A stretch of DNA of 64,000 bases from Niastella vici (GTDB lineage Bacteria; Bacteroidota; Bacteroidia; Chitinophagales; Chitinophagaceae): contig NZ_LVYD01000058.1 of NCBI RefSeq assembly GCF_002077945.1, positions 496,001-560,000 of the forward strand. Direction: 5' to 3'. Made by a program: the position numbers and the translations under genes. This document shows, piece by piece, positions 45,837 through 54,394 of the stretch. Numbering within the stretch: the first letter of the stretch is position 1; each line of letters opens with the position of its first letter. The notes beneath the pieces are model-generated. The model did not search any database and had not been told where the DNA came from. It saw nothing but the letters and a program-made list of their open reading frames with translations.

Positions 45837-47066
45837 TTAAAACAGCTTCGGTTGAATTTGAAAATCTTTTCTTTTGTAATAATTACTGAGTCCTATTTTA
45901 ACAATTTCAACCTCATCTAAATTGTTTAAGTAGTTGCATAACTGTTGTGGAGTCCAATCCAAATGAACTTGTTCAATAATTTCATTAATAGACAAAGGTT
46001 TGCCATTAAATAAATTCAAGATTGTCTCCTTAATTTCTTTATTTGATTTTGTTTGATATTCTGTTTGAGGATCATACATGGTTTGGCTTGACAGCTCAGT
46101 TTCCAGAATATAATTTGTGCTTATTATCTGCGTTGAGGTATGAAGCGAATTTAAGTGTTGAACGAGTTCATCACCATTAGAAAGAGGGATGCCCCCCATT
46201 TTTATCAGATCAATGTTTCCAATAGGAGCAGGGTTTAATAAAGCGGGATTCAATACAAAAAGCGGAATGTTATGTTTTAATGCAGTCAGGCCTGCATCAA
46301 AAGTACCACTCATTTTTCCGCTGGCATCGCGTTCTGGGCCTGATGCAATAACAATAACAGCTTTTGACAAAGCACACACCAATTTGTTTCTTGCCATGGC
46401 ATTTTGCCCCGAAAATTTCTCATAAGGCATAAATTGGGAAATGAAAAGTGTGTTTTGTTCCCAATTATATTCTTTGATATCTTTTTTAATGCTCAAATGA
46501 TTAAAGCCGTAGCTTAAAACCATTGTCGTTGTGCTATTACTTTCAAGCGCTCCAATGTGGGCACTTGTATCTACTCCTTTAGCAAAGCCGGAAGTTACAT
46601 TGTATCCGCAACCTGCAATTCTATTTGCAATACGTTTAGTAAGCGTTATGGCATAATCGCTTACATCTCGCGAACCGATAATGGAGATGCTATCAGCATT
46701 CAAAAGTGACAAGTTCCCTTTACAAAATAAAACTGGTGGGGCATTCCCTCCTAACCTTTCAATAAGGGATTTAGGGTAGCGTTCATCATCTAACCCTATA
46801 ATATGGACATTTTCTTGTTTTAATTGCTGATAAGAAGCGTATAGTTGCTGCTCGTCTAACGAATGTAAAGAGGATAAATTCGCCCGTGAAAACTTGCCCC
46901 GGCCAATTTCGGGAAAGTATTCAGTTAGTTGTGAAAGGCTTTTTTCAAACAAGTCATTTACTTTCAATCCCAGGTTTTTGAGATTCCCATATATATAAGA
47001 AATGCTTTTTGCACCGAAGCCTGGTGTATTAAGAAGCATATATGTGGAAAATTCTCTGTCTCTCAT
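45837..47066 (-). CDS. DprA/Smf-like protein, likely defence-associated
   Basis: 409 residues with the DprA Rossmann-like core: YPKSLIERLGGNAPPVLFCKG, SISIIGSRDVSDYA, VTSGFAKGVDTSAHIGALE and SGTFDAGLTALKHNIPLFV, then a C-terminal winged helix (EIKETILNLFNGKPLSINEI). Classic DprA loads RecA on incoming DNA. This copy is translated from an ATG overlapping the stop of a phosphoribosyltransferase gene, an arrangement distinct from the housekeeping dprA and, from memory, listed among predicted anti-phage gene pairs. Confidence 0.85.
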   Translation of the reverse strand: MRDREFSTYMLLNTPGFGAKSISYIYGNLKNLGLKVNDLFEKSLSQLTEYFPEIGRGKFSRANLSSLHSLDEQQLYASYQQLKQENVHIIGLDDERYPKSLIERLGGNAPPVLFCKGNLSLLNADSISIIGSRDVSDYAITLTKRIANRIAGCGYNVTSGFAKGVDTSAHIGALESNSTTTMVLSYGFNHLSIKKDIKEYNWEQNTLFISQFMPYEKFSGQNAMARNKLVCALSKAVIVIASGPERDASGKMSGTFDAGLTALKHNIPLFVLNPALLNPAPIGNIDLIKMGGIPLSNGDELVQHLNSLHTSTQIISTNYILETELSSQTMYDPQTEYQTKSNKEIKETILNLFNGKPLSINEIIEQVHLDWTPQQLCNYLNNLDEVEIVKIGLSNYYKRKDFQIQPKLF

Positions 47067-47720
47067 CGTTTTGACCTGGTTTTAGTAATTGTCAGCACAT
47101 ATACATTTTTGGCTTTGCCCTGGTTGGTGATTATGTCCCAAGCCGCACTGAGTGTTACATAAAGATCGTCAAAAAGCAGGATATTTTTGCCTGTTAAGTG
47201 GCCATTTTGAAGTCCAAATGCCCCATCCAAAAGTTGTTTTCGCTTAGCCGGATCATCAATTCCTTTCATTTCGGGGGTTGATTTTAATCTCTTTAGACAA
47301 TGGAAATCAATAGGAAGCCTGCAATGCTGTCCTATGTGAGTAACGATTTCAATTACCGGTTGAAACTCCCTAGTTACATCGGATGGGGGAATGGGTATTA
47401 TTAGACTAATGTTCCAGGATGGCAGTTGGTGCTTTAGAAAATCTGCTGCTGTCTCTCCGATTACTTCAGCTCTTTGTATTTCCTTCCAATATTTTTAAAT
47501 GGTTCATTTCGAGCCCCATTGGCGTATATGTATTTTCCCATTTAATGACCTCGTCCTGAATTACTTTTTCAATTGTCACTGGTTTTCCATCAACCAGAAC
47601 AGTTTCTGTTACCTTTTTTGTTGACCATTCTTTAGGAACACTTGACAAAGTATGTAAGTCCAAAGCAAAGCCCTCTTTCCATGGCCCTGGTAATCGTTGT
47701 GGATTTATATTCATAAGCAA
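47063..47720 (-). pseudogene. ComF-like phosphoribosyltransferase gene with a +1 frameshift
   Basis: Two overlapping frames together make one protein. The first (47720 to 47466) begins INPQRLPGPWKEGFALDLHT; the second (from about 47494 down to 47063) reads AEVIGETAADFLKHQLPSW, then SLIIPIPPSD and the PRPP-loop-like NILLFDDLYVTLSA. The second frame has no start codon before Met at 47269. The switch needs +1 near 47469-47475. So this is a frameshift mutation, a sequencing error, or (less likely) recoding. The gene overlaps dprA by 4 bases (ATGA), so the two are coupled. In the PRPP loop the usual TTGAT is replaced by VTLSA. Confidence 0.65.
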
Positions 47721-47996
47721 TTAGAGGGATTGTTATAGCAATTCAGATATTTTCGCTTATGTATGGGGATTATAAATATAAATAATAAATGCTATTATTG
47801 ATGCCAGTACCAGTTCATGTTATACGAAATTGATTGTAATCAAGATTGGAAACTGAAGTTGAACTGGTTAAATACTGTTAAAAATCCTGCAACGCTAGAA
47901 CCAAAACCTTAACCCACATCAACACTATTTCTTAACCAGGATCATTGCCTCAAATGAACGCAGAGTGGGATCTTTGCAATATTAATTCGCTGCATC

Positions 47997-48695
47997 ATGC
48001 CAAAGACCTTTAGTTTAATAGTGATATTAACCTGTTGCACTATAGCGACCGGGGCACAAACAATCACCTGGAAAAAGCAGGAGTTTGTTTTGAAAAATGT
48101 CACCGCGTCGGTTGTTAAACTAAATGGAGAAGAAGTACTAAAAGTGGAAAGGGATTTAAAAGCATTGCCATTCGATATAAATAATATGGCTGCCACCGTA
48201 GATGAACCAACCTATGTTAAGTTGCAGCATGTTGAGCTGGAAAATGGGATAATTGAAGTGAAGTTGTTAAGCCGCATTCAGGACCCTTCACCCTTTGAAG
48301 GGGCAAGGGGATTTATCGGGCTTGCTTTTAGAATAAGTGAAAACGATACGGCGTATGAATCCATTTATGTAAGACCAAAGAATGGGCAATCGGAGGACCA
48401 GTTAGCGCGGAACCATACCGTGCAATATTATTCGTATCCGCATTATAAGTTCGACCGGTTACGACGCGAGGCTGCAGGTGTATACGAAACTTATGCTGAT
48501 ATTGGGTTAAATGAATGGATAACCTTCCGCGTTGAATTAGCTGGCGATACCGCGAAGTTGTATATAAATGATCAAAAGCATCCGGCGTTTATTGTCAATA
48601 AGATGAAAGGCGATGTAACTAAGGGTGCAATAGCCTTATGGGTTGATATAGGAACGACCGGCTACTTTAAAGATCTGACAATTACAAAGAAATAA
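47997..48695 (+). CDS. Secreted concanavalin-fold (LamG/DUF1080-like) protein
   Basis: 232 residues, signal peptide MPKTFSLIVILTCCTIATGA. A beta-sandwich pattern with YVKLQHVELENGIIEVKLL, ARGFIGLAFRISEND and WITFRVELAGDTAKLYINDQ is typical of LamG or DUF1080 domains that bind or process sugars. Isolated gene; function unknown. Confidence 0.65.
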   Translation: MPKTFSLIVILTCCTIATGAQTITWKKQEFVLKNVTASVVKLNGEEVLKVERDLKALPFDINNMAATVDEPTYVKLQHVELENGIIEVKLLSRIQDPSPFEGARGFIGLAFRISENDTAYESIYVRPKNGQSEDQLARNHTVQYYSYPHYKFDRLRREAAGVYETYADIGLNEWITFRVELAGDTAKLYINDQKHPAFIVNKMKGDVTKGAIALWVDIGTTGYFKDLTITKK

Positions 48696-48769
48696 AAGTC
48701 ACAAACAAACCCGCTGGCAGCACTACGAGTTTGTTTGTGACAATACCCTGAGCACCAGGCAACTCTTAA

Positions 48770-49429
48770 CTATTTACCCTGGCTCCATTTCTTCCTTCGC
48801 GCCAGTTCCGCTTCGCTCGGTTCCTCCGATACAAACGAACCGTGTTTCACTTCGCCATCCGGAACATAACTCCCAATTAGTACACCCGTTGTTGACACTT
48901 CCGACTCCGTCAATTTCCATTGTTGCGCCTGGGTGCCTTCTTCAAACAATTTTTTTCCTTTACCAAGTGTGATGGGGAATGTCCAGATATGCAATACATC
49001 AACCAGGTGATTGGCTAATAAAGTTTGTATCAACCGGCTGCTGCCCCAAACAAAGAGGTCGGGGCCATCCTGTTGCTTTAATTTCTTCAACTCATTCACT
49101 ACATCTTTGTTGATGAGGACGGTGCCATTCCACGACGTATCAATAGGCGTTGTGGCCACTACGTATTTATTGATGCGGTTGAACAATTCACCGATCGCGT
49201 CATTTTTATAAGGCCAGTACGCCGAAAATATTTCATATGTACGACGGCCAAGCAGCAGGTCATGCGGGGCCGACATGATCTTGTTCAATTTATTATTCAT
49301 CAACTCATCCCAATAATGAAATGACCAGCCGCCCCATTTGAATCCATTTGTAGGATCTTCTTCCGGTCCGCCCGGCGCCTGCAATACGCCATCCATTGTC
49401 ATATAGGTGGCAACAATAATTTTTCGCAT
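48770..49429 (-). CDS. RibD C-terminal/dihydrofolate-reductase-like protein
   Basis: 219 residues from the ATG at 49429 (a longer frame begins at 49465 but a promoter box lies at 49454-49461). MRKIIVATYMTMDGVLQAPGG, HDLLLGRRTYEIF and a C-terminal LHIWTFPITLGKGKKLFEEG are typical of the YwjB/YyaP dihydrofolate-reductase-like family. Physiological substrate unknown. Confidence 0.88.
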   Translation of the reverse strand: MRKIIVATYMTMDGVLQAPGGPEEDPTNGFKWGGWSFHYWDELMNNKLNKIMSAPHDLLLGRRTYEIFSAYWPYKNDAIGELFNRINKYVVATTPIDTSWNGTVLINKDVVNELKKLKQQDGPDLFVWGSSRLIQTLLANHLVDVLHIWTFPITLGKGKKLFEEGTQAQQWKLTESEVSTTGVLIGSYVPDGEVKHGSFVSEEPSEAELARRKKWSQGK

Positions 49430-49453
49430 ATTTTTTTGTTTTGTTTGATGACT

Positions 49454-49461
49454 CAAAGCTA
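49454..49461 (-). promoter_or_regulatory. -7 box of the reductase gene
   Basis: TAGCTTTG on the minus strand, 24 bases before the ATG; matches TAnnTTTG. Confidence 0.45.
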
Positions 49462-49536
49462 ACAAGTCCAGTTAACTCAGGCAGGGTGTGTATGTGACTT
49501 TGTAAAGGTGCATTGTGACAAAGTTCAGCGGGGTTC

Positions 49537-49560
49537 AGTTATCCGGAATTCCGGAATACT
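49537..49560. repeat. Palindrome upstream of dinD1 (TATCCGG class)
   Basis: AGTTATCCGGAA and TTCCGGAATACT, 10 of 12 pairs. Same core as the perfect copy at 58334-58360. Confidence 0.6.
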
Positions 49561-49613
49561 ATTTGGCCAAGACATTATAGCCTATGATCACCTTTCTGAC
49601 GTCGGGATAAGAA

Positions 49614-49643
49614 AACCATTTTCGTGACGTCACGAAAATGGTT
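49614..49643. repeat. 30-bp perfect palindrome upstream of dinD1
   Basis: AACCATTTTCGTGAC followed by its exact complement. It differs by one substitution per arm (compensatory) from the 28-bp palindrome inside dinD1 at 50009-50036. Confidence 0.9.
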
Positions 49644-49662
49644 GGTGTCGCCGGGGTATAAT

Positions 49663-49702
49663 ATATTGATCCCATTCCTGATGTCAGGAAGGTGATCAAT
49701 AT
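49663..49702. repeat. 40-bp interrupted palindrome upstream of dinD1
   Basis: Outer arms ATATTGATC/GATCAATAT (49663-49671, 49694-49702) and inner arms TTCCTGA/TCAGGAA (49675-49681, 49684-49690). The CCTGA core recurs in the dinD1 palindrome. Confidence 0.8.
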
Positions 49703-49821
49703 AATATGAAATGTAAAACTTGATTATTGTCAATAGCTTTCGAATAGTACTAAGTGTAATTATAGTTGTTTACATGGAATAGCGCTTTGAAACAATTATA
49801 ATAACCACAAAAGAAAGCCAT

Positions 49822-50592
49822 ATGAAACAAGATTTAATTAACGAGCTGTTTAAAAAGTTTGAAGCTACATGTTATGACATTGATAGTATAGAATGCTGGA
49901 GTGCCCGTGAAATGCAATTTTTATTAGGTTATAACAAGTGGGAAAATTTTGAAAAGGTGATAGATAAGGCAAAAGATGCCTGTATGAATTCTGGCGAGCA
50001 CGTTGAAGACCATTTTCCTGACGTCAGGAAAATGGTTCAGATAGGCTCTGGAACCGAAAGAGAAATTGAAGATATCGCCTTGACTCGATATGCCTGTTAC
50101 CTGGTAGCTCAAAACGGCGACAGTAGAAAGCAAGAAATAGCCTTTGCTCAAACCTATTTTGCTGTACAAACTCGTCGGGCAGAAATTGTGGAGCAGCGGT
50201 TATTAGACTATGAGCGGGTTAAAGCTAGAGAGAAGCTTAGCCATACAGAAAAACAGCTTTCTGGAATATTATATGAACGAGGAGTTGATGATAAGGGGTT
50301 TGCAATTATACGTTCAAAGGGCGATCAGGCTCTGTTCAGGTTATCAACGCCTCAATTAAAATTAAAAATGGGTATACCTGACAATCGGCCAGTAGCTGAT
50401 TTTCTTCCTACCATAAGTATTAAAGCAAAGGACCTTGCAGCAGAAATGACCAGCTTAAATGTTCAAACAAAAGACTTGAAAGGACAAAACCCTATAGAAA
50501 AGGAACATATAGACAATAATACTGCTGTGCGTGGTATGTTGCTGGAAAGGGGGATAAAACCAGAAAAACCTTCCTCCTGCAGAGGATGTTAA
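49822..50592 (+). CDS. dinD: DinD-like protein (BRO/KilA-N type), C-terminus frameshifted
   Basis: 256 residues as read. DinD family throughout: IECWSAREMQFLLGYNKWEN (BRO-N-like), QIGSGTEREIEDIALTRYAC, AFAQTYFAVQTRRAEIVEQR, GILYERGVDDKGFAIIRSKGDQALF. Compared with dinD2 (56549), an extra C near 50570 shifts the frame. In the other frame the coding continues LPPAEDVKKVQRKLDNDEKK to a stop at 50672-50674, so about 30 Lys-rich residues are lost. In E. coli dinD is LexA-controlled and inhibits RecA. Codons 63-72 form a 28-bp palindrome. Phosphoesterase gene next. Confidence 0.85.
   Translation: MKQDLINELFKKFEATCYDIDSIECWSAREMQFLLGYNKWENFEKVIDKAKDACMNSGEHVEDHFPDVRKMVQIGSGTEREIEDIALTRYACYLVAQNGDSRKQEIAFAQTYFAVQTRRAEIVEQRLLDYERVKAREKLSHTEKQLSGILYERGVDDKGFAIIRSKGDQALFRLSTPQLKLKMGIPDNRPVADFLPTISIKAKDLAAEMTSLNVQTKDLKGQNPIEKEHIDNNTAVRGMLLERGIKPEKPSSCRGC
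50009..50036. repeat. 28-bp perfect palindrome inside dinD1
   Basis: ACCATTTTCCTGAC followed by its complement, within the codons for DHFPDVRKMV (63-72). dinD2 has a palindrome of the same length at the same codons with different bases (56736-56763). Confidence 0.9.
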
Positions 50593-50704
50593 AAAAGTAC
50601 AACGTAAACTCGATAATGATGAGAAGAAGGCTCTGAAAGTAATTAAGAAAAAGAACAATAAGAAAAAAGAGTAGAAGGTTGTCGAATGAAGGTATCGTAA
50701 TTAT

Positions 50705-50735
50705 TTCAGTTGTCAAGAAATCCTTGACAACTGAA
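50705..50735. repeat. Palindrome after dinD1 (TGTCAAG class)
   Basis: Arms TTCAGTTGTCAAG and CTTGACAACTGAA, centre AAATC. Perfect 13-bp arms; the inner 27 bp share their arms with the copy after dinD2 (57435-57461). Confidence 0.9.
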
Positions 50736-50749
50736 GTAATAAAGTCAGC

Positions 50750-50774
50750 AGTTATTCGAAATCTTCGAATAACT
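50750..50774. repeat. Palindrome between dinD1 and mpe1 (TATTCGAA class)
   Basis: Arms AGTTATTCGAA and TTCGAATAACT around ATC; perfect. Decayed TATCCGG-class sequence follows at about 50778-50820. Confidence 0.85.
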
Positions 50775-50841
50775 TAATTATCCGGAAATTCTGAAAAGTT
50801 CAGTTCTCCGGATTTTCCCAATCCTCCATTAAATTTACCCA

Positions 50842-51606
50842 ATGCAAATTCAGTACTGTTCAGATCTGCACCTCGAATTTCCTGCTAATAGTAAGCATAT
50901 AAAAAAGCATCCGCTTGAGCCGGTGGGTGAGGTATTGATCCTGGCCGGCGATATCCTGCCTTTTGCGCTGCACAAAATGCAAACGAACTTTGTTGATTAT
51001 ATAGCCGATCATTTTGAAATGGTGTATTGGGTGCCTGGGAACCATGAGTACTACGGGTACGATCTGTCAACAGTAGCCGATCCGTTGTTGGAGAAACTTC
51101 GAAGCAATGTATGGCTGGTAAATAACCAGGTGGTTGATTACAAGAATGTGAGTTTTATTTGCAGCACGCTATGGAGCAAAATAGATGTCGTGCATGCTTT
51201 TGATATTCAGCGAAGCATTTCAGATTTCTTTTCCATACAATGGCAGGGGCAGAAATTAACCACCGAACAATTCAACCAACTGCACAATCAGTCGGTTCAA
51301 TTTTTAGAGAAAGCGTTTAAGGAAGTGAGTACGGAGAAACGCATCGTGATCACGCATCATGTACCTACTTTATATCAATATCCAAACCGGTATAGGAATA
51401 GTCCATTGAACGGCGCTTTTGTAACGGAGTTGTATGATCTCATCCATGATTCCGGAGCTAATTACTGGATCTACGGCCATCATCATTACAATATCCCGGA
51501 ATTTAAAATCGGGGCTACCACTTTGCTAACGAATCAATTGGGGTATGTGCAGCACGGTGAGCATTTGAGTTTTAGGCGGGAGAAAACGATAGAGATAGAA
51601 AGTTGA
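50842..51606 (+). CDS. Calcineurin-like metallophosphoesterase, copy 1
   Basis: 254 residues. Metal-binding motifs: SDLHLEF (DxH), LAGDIL (GDxx), PGNHEYYG (GNH[E/D]), THHVPTLY and YGHHHYN (GHxH). Cytosolic, no signal peptide. Substrate could be a nucleotide, nucleic acid end or phosphoprotein. A close paralogue lies at 57536. In both places it follows dinD after palindromes, so the two genes form a module. Confidence 0.9.
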   Translation: MQIQYCSDLHLEFPANSKHIKKHPLEPVGEVLILAGDILPFALHKMQTNFVDYIADHFEMVYWVPGNHEYYGYDLSTVADPLLEKLRSNVWLVNNQVVDYKNVSFICSTLWSKIDVVHAFDIQRSISDFFSIQWQGQKLTTEQFNQLHNQSVQFLEKAFKEVSTEKRIVITHHVPTLYQYPNRYRNSPLNGAFVTELYDLIHDSGANYWIYGHHHYNIPEFKIGATTLLTNQLGYVQHGEHLSFRREKTIEIES

Positions 51607-52200
51607 ACTAGCAAGGAATAGTGGATCTTGTGCCTGAAAGCGAAGCCAGAACGTAGCCAGGGTAGTGCAACTACGGTCCTGTATTAAGCCCAGGATAACC
51701 AGGTTAATGTAAACACCCAGCTTTGTGATCATATAACAGATCACCATAACAAACACTTATATAGCTGGCGCCGGTGGTAGCGTAATGGTACCGGTATTGT
51801 AGCCTGATGCTCTAAACACTGTACACTTACTCTACAGAGATCCTACAGGAACCTAAGGCTGCAGTAGGCCATTCCTGTACCAGTCTCAGCGCAGTCTCAG
51901 AGCTATTCCTATAGCGCAACACCCTTTCGAATACTACCCAGCATGGAGCCTACTACCAAGGGCGCGCCCCTTCCTTCATAAAAATGCTTTGCTTGTACCG
52001 GGCAGCTTTGATCCGAATTAGCATTAAACGAAATTTAAAACGTTTTTTCACCGCGATCGCGAATAAGACTGTAAAACCCTCAATGAGCCTATTGAATTGG
52101 TTAAAATGGCTAATAGAGTTGCGGCAGATTATGTGTTTGTGTGACGCAGTTTGCGTGCAAGTAATTAACCCCCTCATTCAGCACATTTCCCAATCCGGGA

Positions 52201-52266
52201 TAACCGAAGCGTGACCGAAGCTTAACCGAAGCTTGACCGAAGCTTAACCGAAGCTTGACCGAAGCA
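52201..52266. repeat. Six tandem 11-bp repeats
   Basis: Unit T(A/G)ACCGAAGCT, alternating TAACC and TGACC, thus a 22-bp higher period. One of the few simple tandem arrays in the window; iteron-like or slippage-prone. Confidence 0.9.
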
Positions 52267-52325
52267 TTCCTTAAGGCATTCCCTAAATTGGAATAGTAAA
52301 TGCAGTAGGGTGGCAAAAATATTCC

Positions 52326-52342
52326 TTAGCCAACTTGGTTAA
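52326..52342. promoter_or_regulatory. TTAGCCAA-type palindrome
   Basis: TTAGCCAACTTGGTTAA, one mismatch from a perfect dyad. A second copy is at 52459-52475 (TTAGCCAAGTTGGCTAG), followed at once by a further half-site AACTTGGCTAA (52476-52486). Likely a protein-binding site upstream of the gene at 52644. Confidence 0.45.
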
Positions 52343-52643
52343 TTTGTCTGAAAAAAAATCGTATGAGACGGAGGGTATTCGAAATCCCATTTCAATTCTG
52401 TTGAACATAGTCGTCGCTTTCAACTATTTCAACTTCAACAAATGTGGATAACTAAATCTTAGCCAAGTTGGCTAGAACTTGGCTAATCGAACGGTTTTTC
52501 TGCCTCAATTTTGATCAACGCTTAAGCAGTGAGTGCGATGCAGCGAAACCGGAAGCTAGCGCCGGAATGCTGCCGTACTTCCTGCCTCCCGGCCGGAATA
52601 GCGTTGTAACAATTTTACTTCTAACATTTTAAAAATTGATTTT

Positions 52644-53213
52644 ATGGCAGAATCTAAAAATAACTATGTCATGTTTGGCATGTCGGGGAAATTGGGCAAG
52701 CTGCTCATTTTCCGCCAGCGCGGGGGTAAAACTATTGCCACGGCCATCCCCAATCGCTCCAATGTGTTTACCGAACAACAGTTGGAGATACAAAGTAAAT
52801 TCAAAGAGGCAGCTTCCTGGGCACGCGGCATCCTGAAGAATGCGGAGAACCGCAAGTTCTACAGTTCCCAGGCAACGGGCGGTCAATCGGCCTTCAACAT
52901 GGCCATAGCCGATTGGTTTACTGATCCCGAAATAAAGGAGATCGACACCAAAGATTATACCGGTGTGGTTGGCAGTGTTATCAAAATAGGGGTGATAGAT
53001 ATCATCAAGGTGCAATCGGTGAAAGTGTCCATCACCACCGCAAGTGGTACGCTGGTGGAAGAAGGCAACGCTGTTTTTGATGCCAATAGCCAGCAATGGT
53101 TGTATACGGCCGTTCAAAACAATGCAACGCCTGTAGGTTCGCACATTAAAGCAACGGCTACCGACAAACCGGGCAACAGCCATTCGCTCGAAAAAGTGAT
53201 AGAAGCTTCCTAA
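52644..53213 (+). CDS. Conserved hypothetical protein with N-terminal SGKLG...FRQRGGKT motif
   Basis: 189 residues, no signal peptide. N-terminus NYVMFGMSGKLGKLLIFRQR is followed by a helical segment (LEIQSKFKEAASWARGILKN) and a beta-rich C-terminal half (VKVSITTASGTLVEEGNAVF). I recall similar unnamed Bacteroidota proteins but no function. Strong terminator follows. Confidence 0.6.
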   Translation: MAESKNNYVMFGMSGKLGKLLIFRQRGGKTIATAIPNRSNVFTEQQLEIQSKFKEAASWARGILKNAENRKFYSSQATGGQSAFNMAIADWFTDPEIKEIDTKDYTGVVGSVIKIGVIDIIKVQSVKVSITTASGTLVEEGNAVFDANSQQWLYTAVQNNATPVGSHIKATATDKPGNSHSLEKVIEAS

Positions 53214-53240
53214 GCAGCTATTTTGTTTTTGTCATTGAAA

Positions 53241-53273
53241 AGACTGCCCCCGGTAAAATGGGGGCGTCTTTTT
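53241..53273 (+). terminator. Rho-independent terminator
   Basis: AGAC.GCCCCC (53241-53251) pairs with GGGGGCGTCT (53260-53269), then a T run. Confidence 0.88.
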
Positions 53274-53300
53274 ACCTGGTATCAGGAGAAGTTTAGTTGA

Positions 53301-54200
53301 TTAACCCGCCTCTTCCAGTTCCACTATTTGTTGAGAAAGAACGTGTGTAACAGGTTGCATCTGCTGATTGAGATATAACTGATAGGCAGCTTCAACCAGG
53401 CAAAGAATATGATTATAAACCATCCAGGCCTGCCAGGGCGAGAAGCCGTTGGGGTATTGACCCTCGTAACCGATGCCGGCTTCGAGGAAGTCGGCCAGTT
53501 CGCGCCGGGTGTACTCGATGGGGCATTGCTGAAAGAAAGAAGTAATAACCAGGGAAGGATCGGCCAGTTGTTCCTCATTCAAATATACCGGCGTAAAATG
53601 GGGGGAATTTTCCGACTTACAATACACCGCCTCCACAAAGGGTAACAGCTGATCATGAAACTCAAACAGGATCTCCCGGTCAATGGCAGCAGTATAAGGA
53701 CTCATGTTATTAATAAGCGCCACGCGCAACCAATTAGGCAATAAATATTCCTGCAACTCATCAAACGGCGTGTGAGAAAACACCTCAGCAATTACTTCAT
53801 CAGGGTGGGACGTAGCTTTTTCAATCAACCGGGCTGGTTTCGAGAACCGGGCAGGTTGAGCCACTTTCGCGGTTGGCTGAACCAGTTTATTCCTGGCTGT
53901 TCCTGGCGGCTGACTCACCGGGTTAATGATCGAGCCGGTCTGCCGTTTCATTATCCACGCAGCCTCCACCAGGGATTCCATTTTTTCATAGAAGAATAGG
54001 TAGTTATTACGCTCATGATAGTCATCGGCATGGCTACCCGGACTGGAAACCGCAGCGGTTAGCCATTGCCACATGATTTCGCGAACGTCCTGGAGGTGGT
54101 AGCATTGGAAGAAGTCGTACAGGACAAGTTGCGGGTTATTGGTTTGTTCAGGAGTGAGGCGGAGGGGTGTGTTTTTAAGATTGGGATTGTGGGTTTTCAT
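53301..54200 (-). CDS. Hypothetical protein made of three diverged repeats
   Basis: 299 residues from the ATG at 54200. Three copies of a helical unit: NPQLVLYDFFQ...MESLVEAAW, HPDEVIAEVFSH...LLPFVEAVY and DPSLVITSFFQQ...ILCLVEAAY, each about 70-85 residues and ending in a conserved VEA(A/V) block. A basic linker (PTAKVAQPARFSKPARLIEK) joins units one and two. No known family recognised. Confidence 0.6.
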   Translation of the reverse strand: MKTHNPNLKNTPLRLTPEQTNNPQLVLYDFFQCYHLQDVREIMWQWLTAAVSSPGSHADDYHERNNYLFFYEKMESLVEAAWIMKRQTGSIINPVSQPPGTARNKLVQPTAKVAQPARFSKPARLIEKATSHPDEVIAEVFSHTPFDELQEYLLPNWLRVALINNMSPYTAAIDREILFEFHDQLLPFVEAVYCKSENSPHFTPVYLNEEQLADPSLVITSFFQQCPIEYTRRELADFLEAGIGYEGQYPNGFSPWQAWMVYNHILCLVEAAYQLYLNQQMQPVTHVLSQQIVELEEAG

Positions 54201-54394
54201 GATGGCAAGTTTAATAGTGAAGTAATAGTAATCTTGATCAGTGTCAATTTTTGAACTGATAGTCAATATATTGAAAAGATGATGGTATATTAGTGGTGTA
54301 TTATAATAGTGTCTGTATAGCGTTTCTGCAAAATTATTATAGAAAATTATTGGAAGATTGAAATAGTTGATTTAATTTGCTCTGTATAGTAATT

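Larger units (their letters stand above)
51607..52643. other. 1-kb region without a credible gene
   Basis: No supported coding frame. It holds an 11-bp tandem array (52201-52266) and TTAGCCAA-type palindromes near 52326 and 52459. The first 350 bases contain many CCTACAGG/CTCAGCG-like words but no clear structure that I could fix. Confidence 0.5.

Noticed and set aside
45837-47066. Housekeeping competence gene dprA
   Set aside because: Coupling to a phosphoribosyltransferase and the conflict-gene setting fit better with an accessory copy; not excluded.
50705-50735. Ordinary rho-independent terminators for all dinD-region palindromes
   Set aside because: No T-tract on either side, moderate GC, occurrence inside genes and upstream of genes. 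A termination role for single copies remains possible.
52201-52266. Short CRISPR array
   Set aside because: The 11-bp units are directly adjacent with no spacers, and no cas gene is present.
52629-53183. 184-codon minus-strand frame opposite the gene at 52644
   Set aside because: The plus-strand protein has a conserved-looking N-terminus, a good start and a terminator at its end; the minus frame has none.
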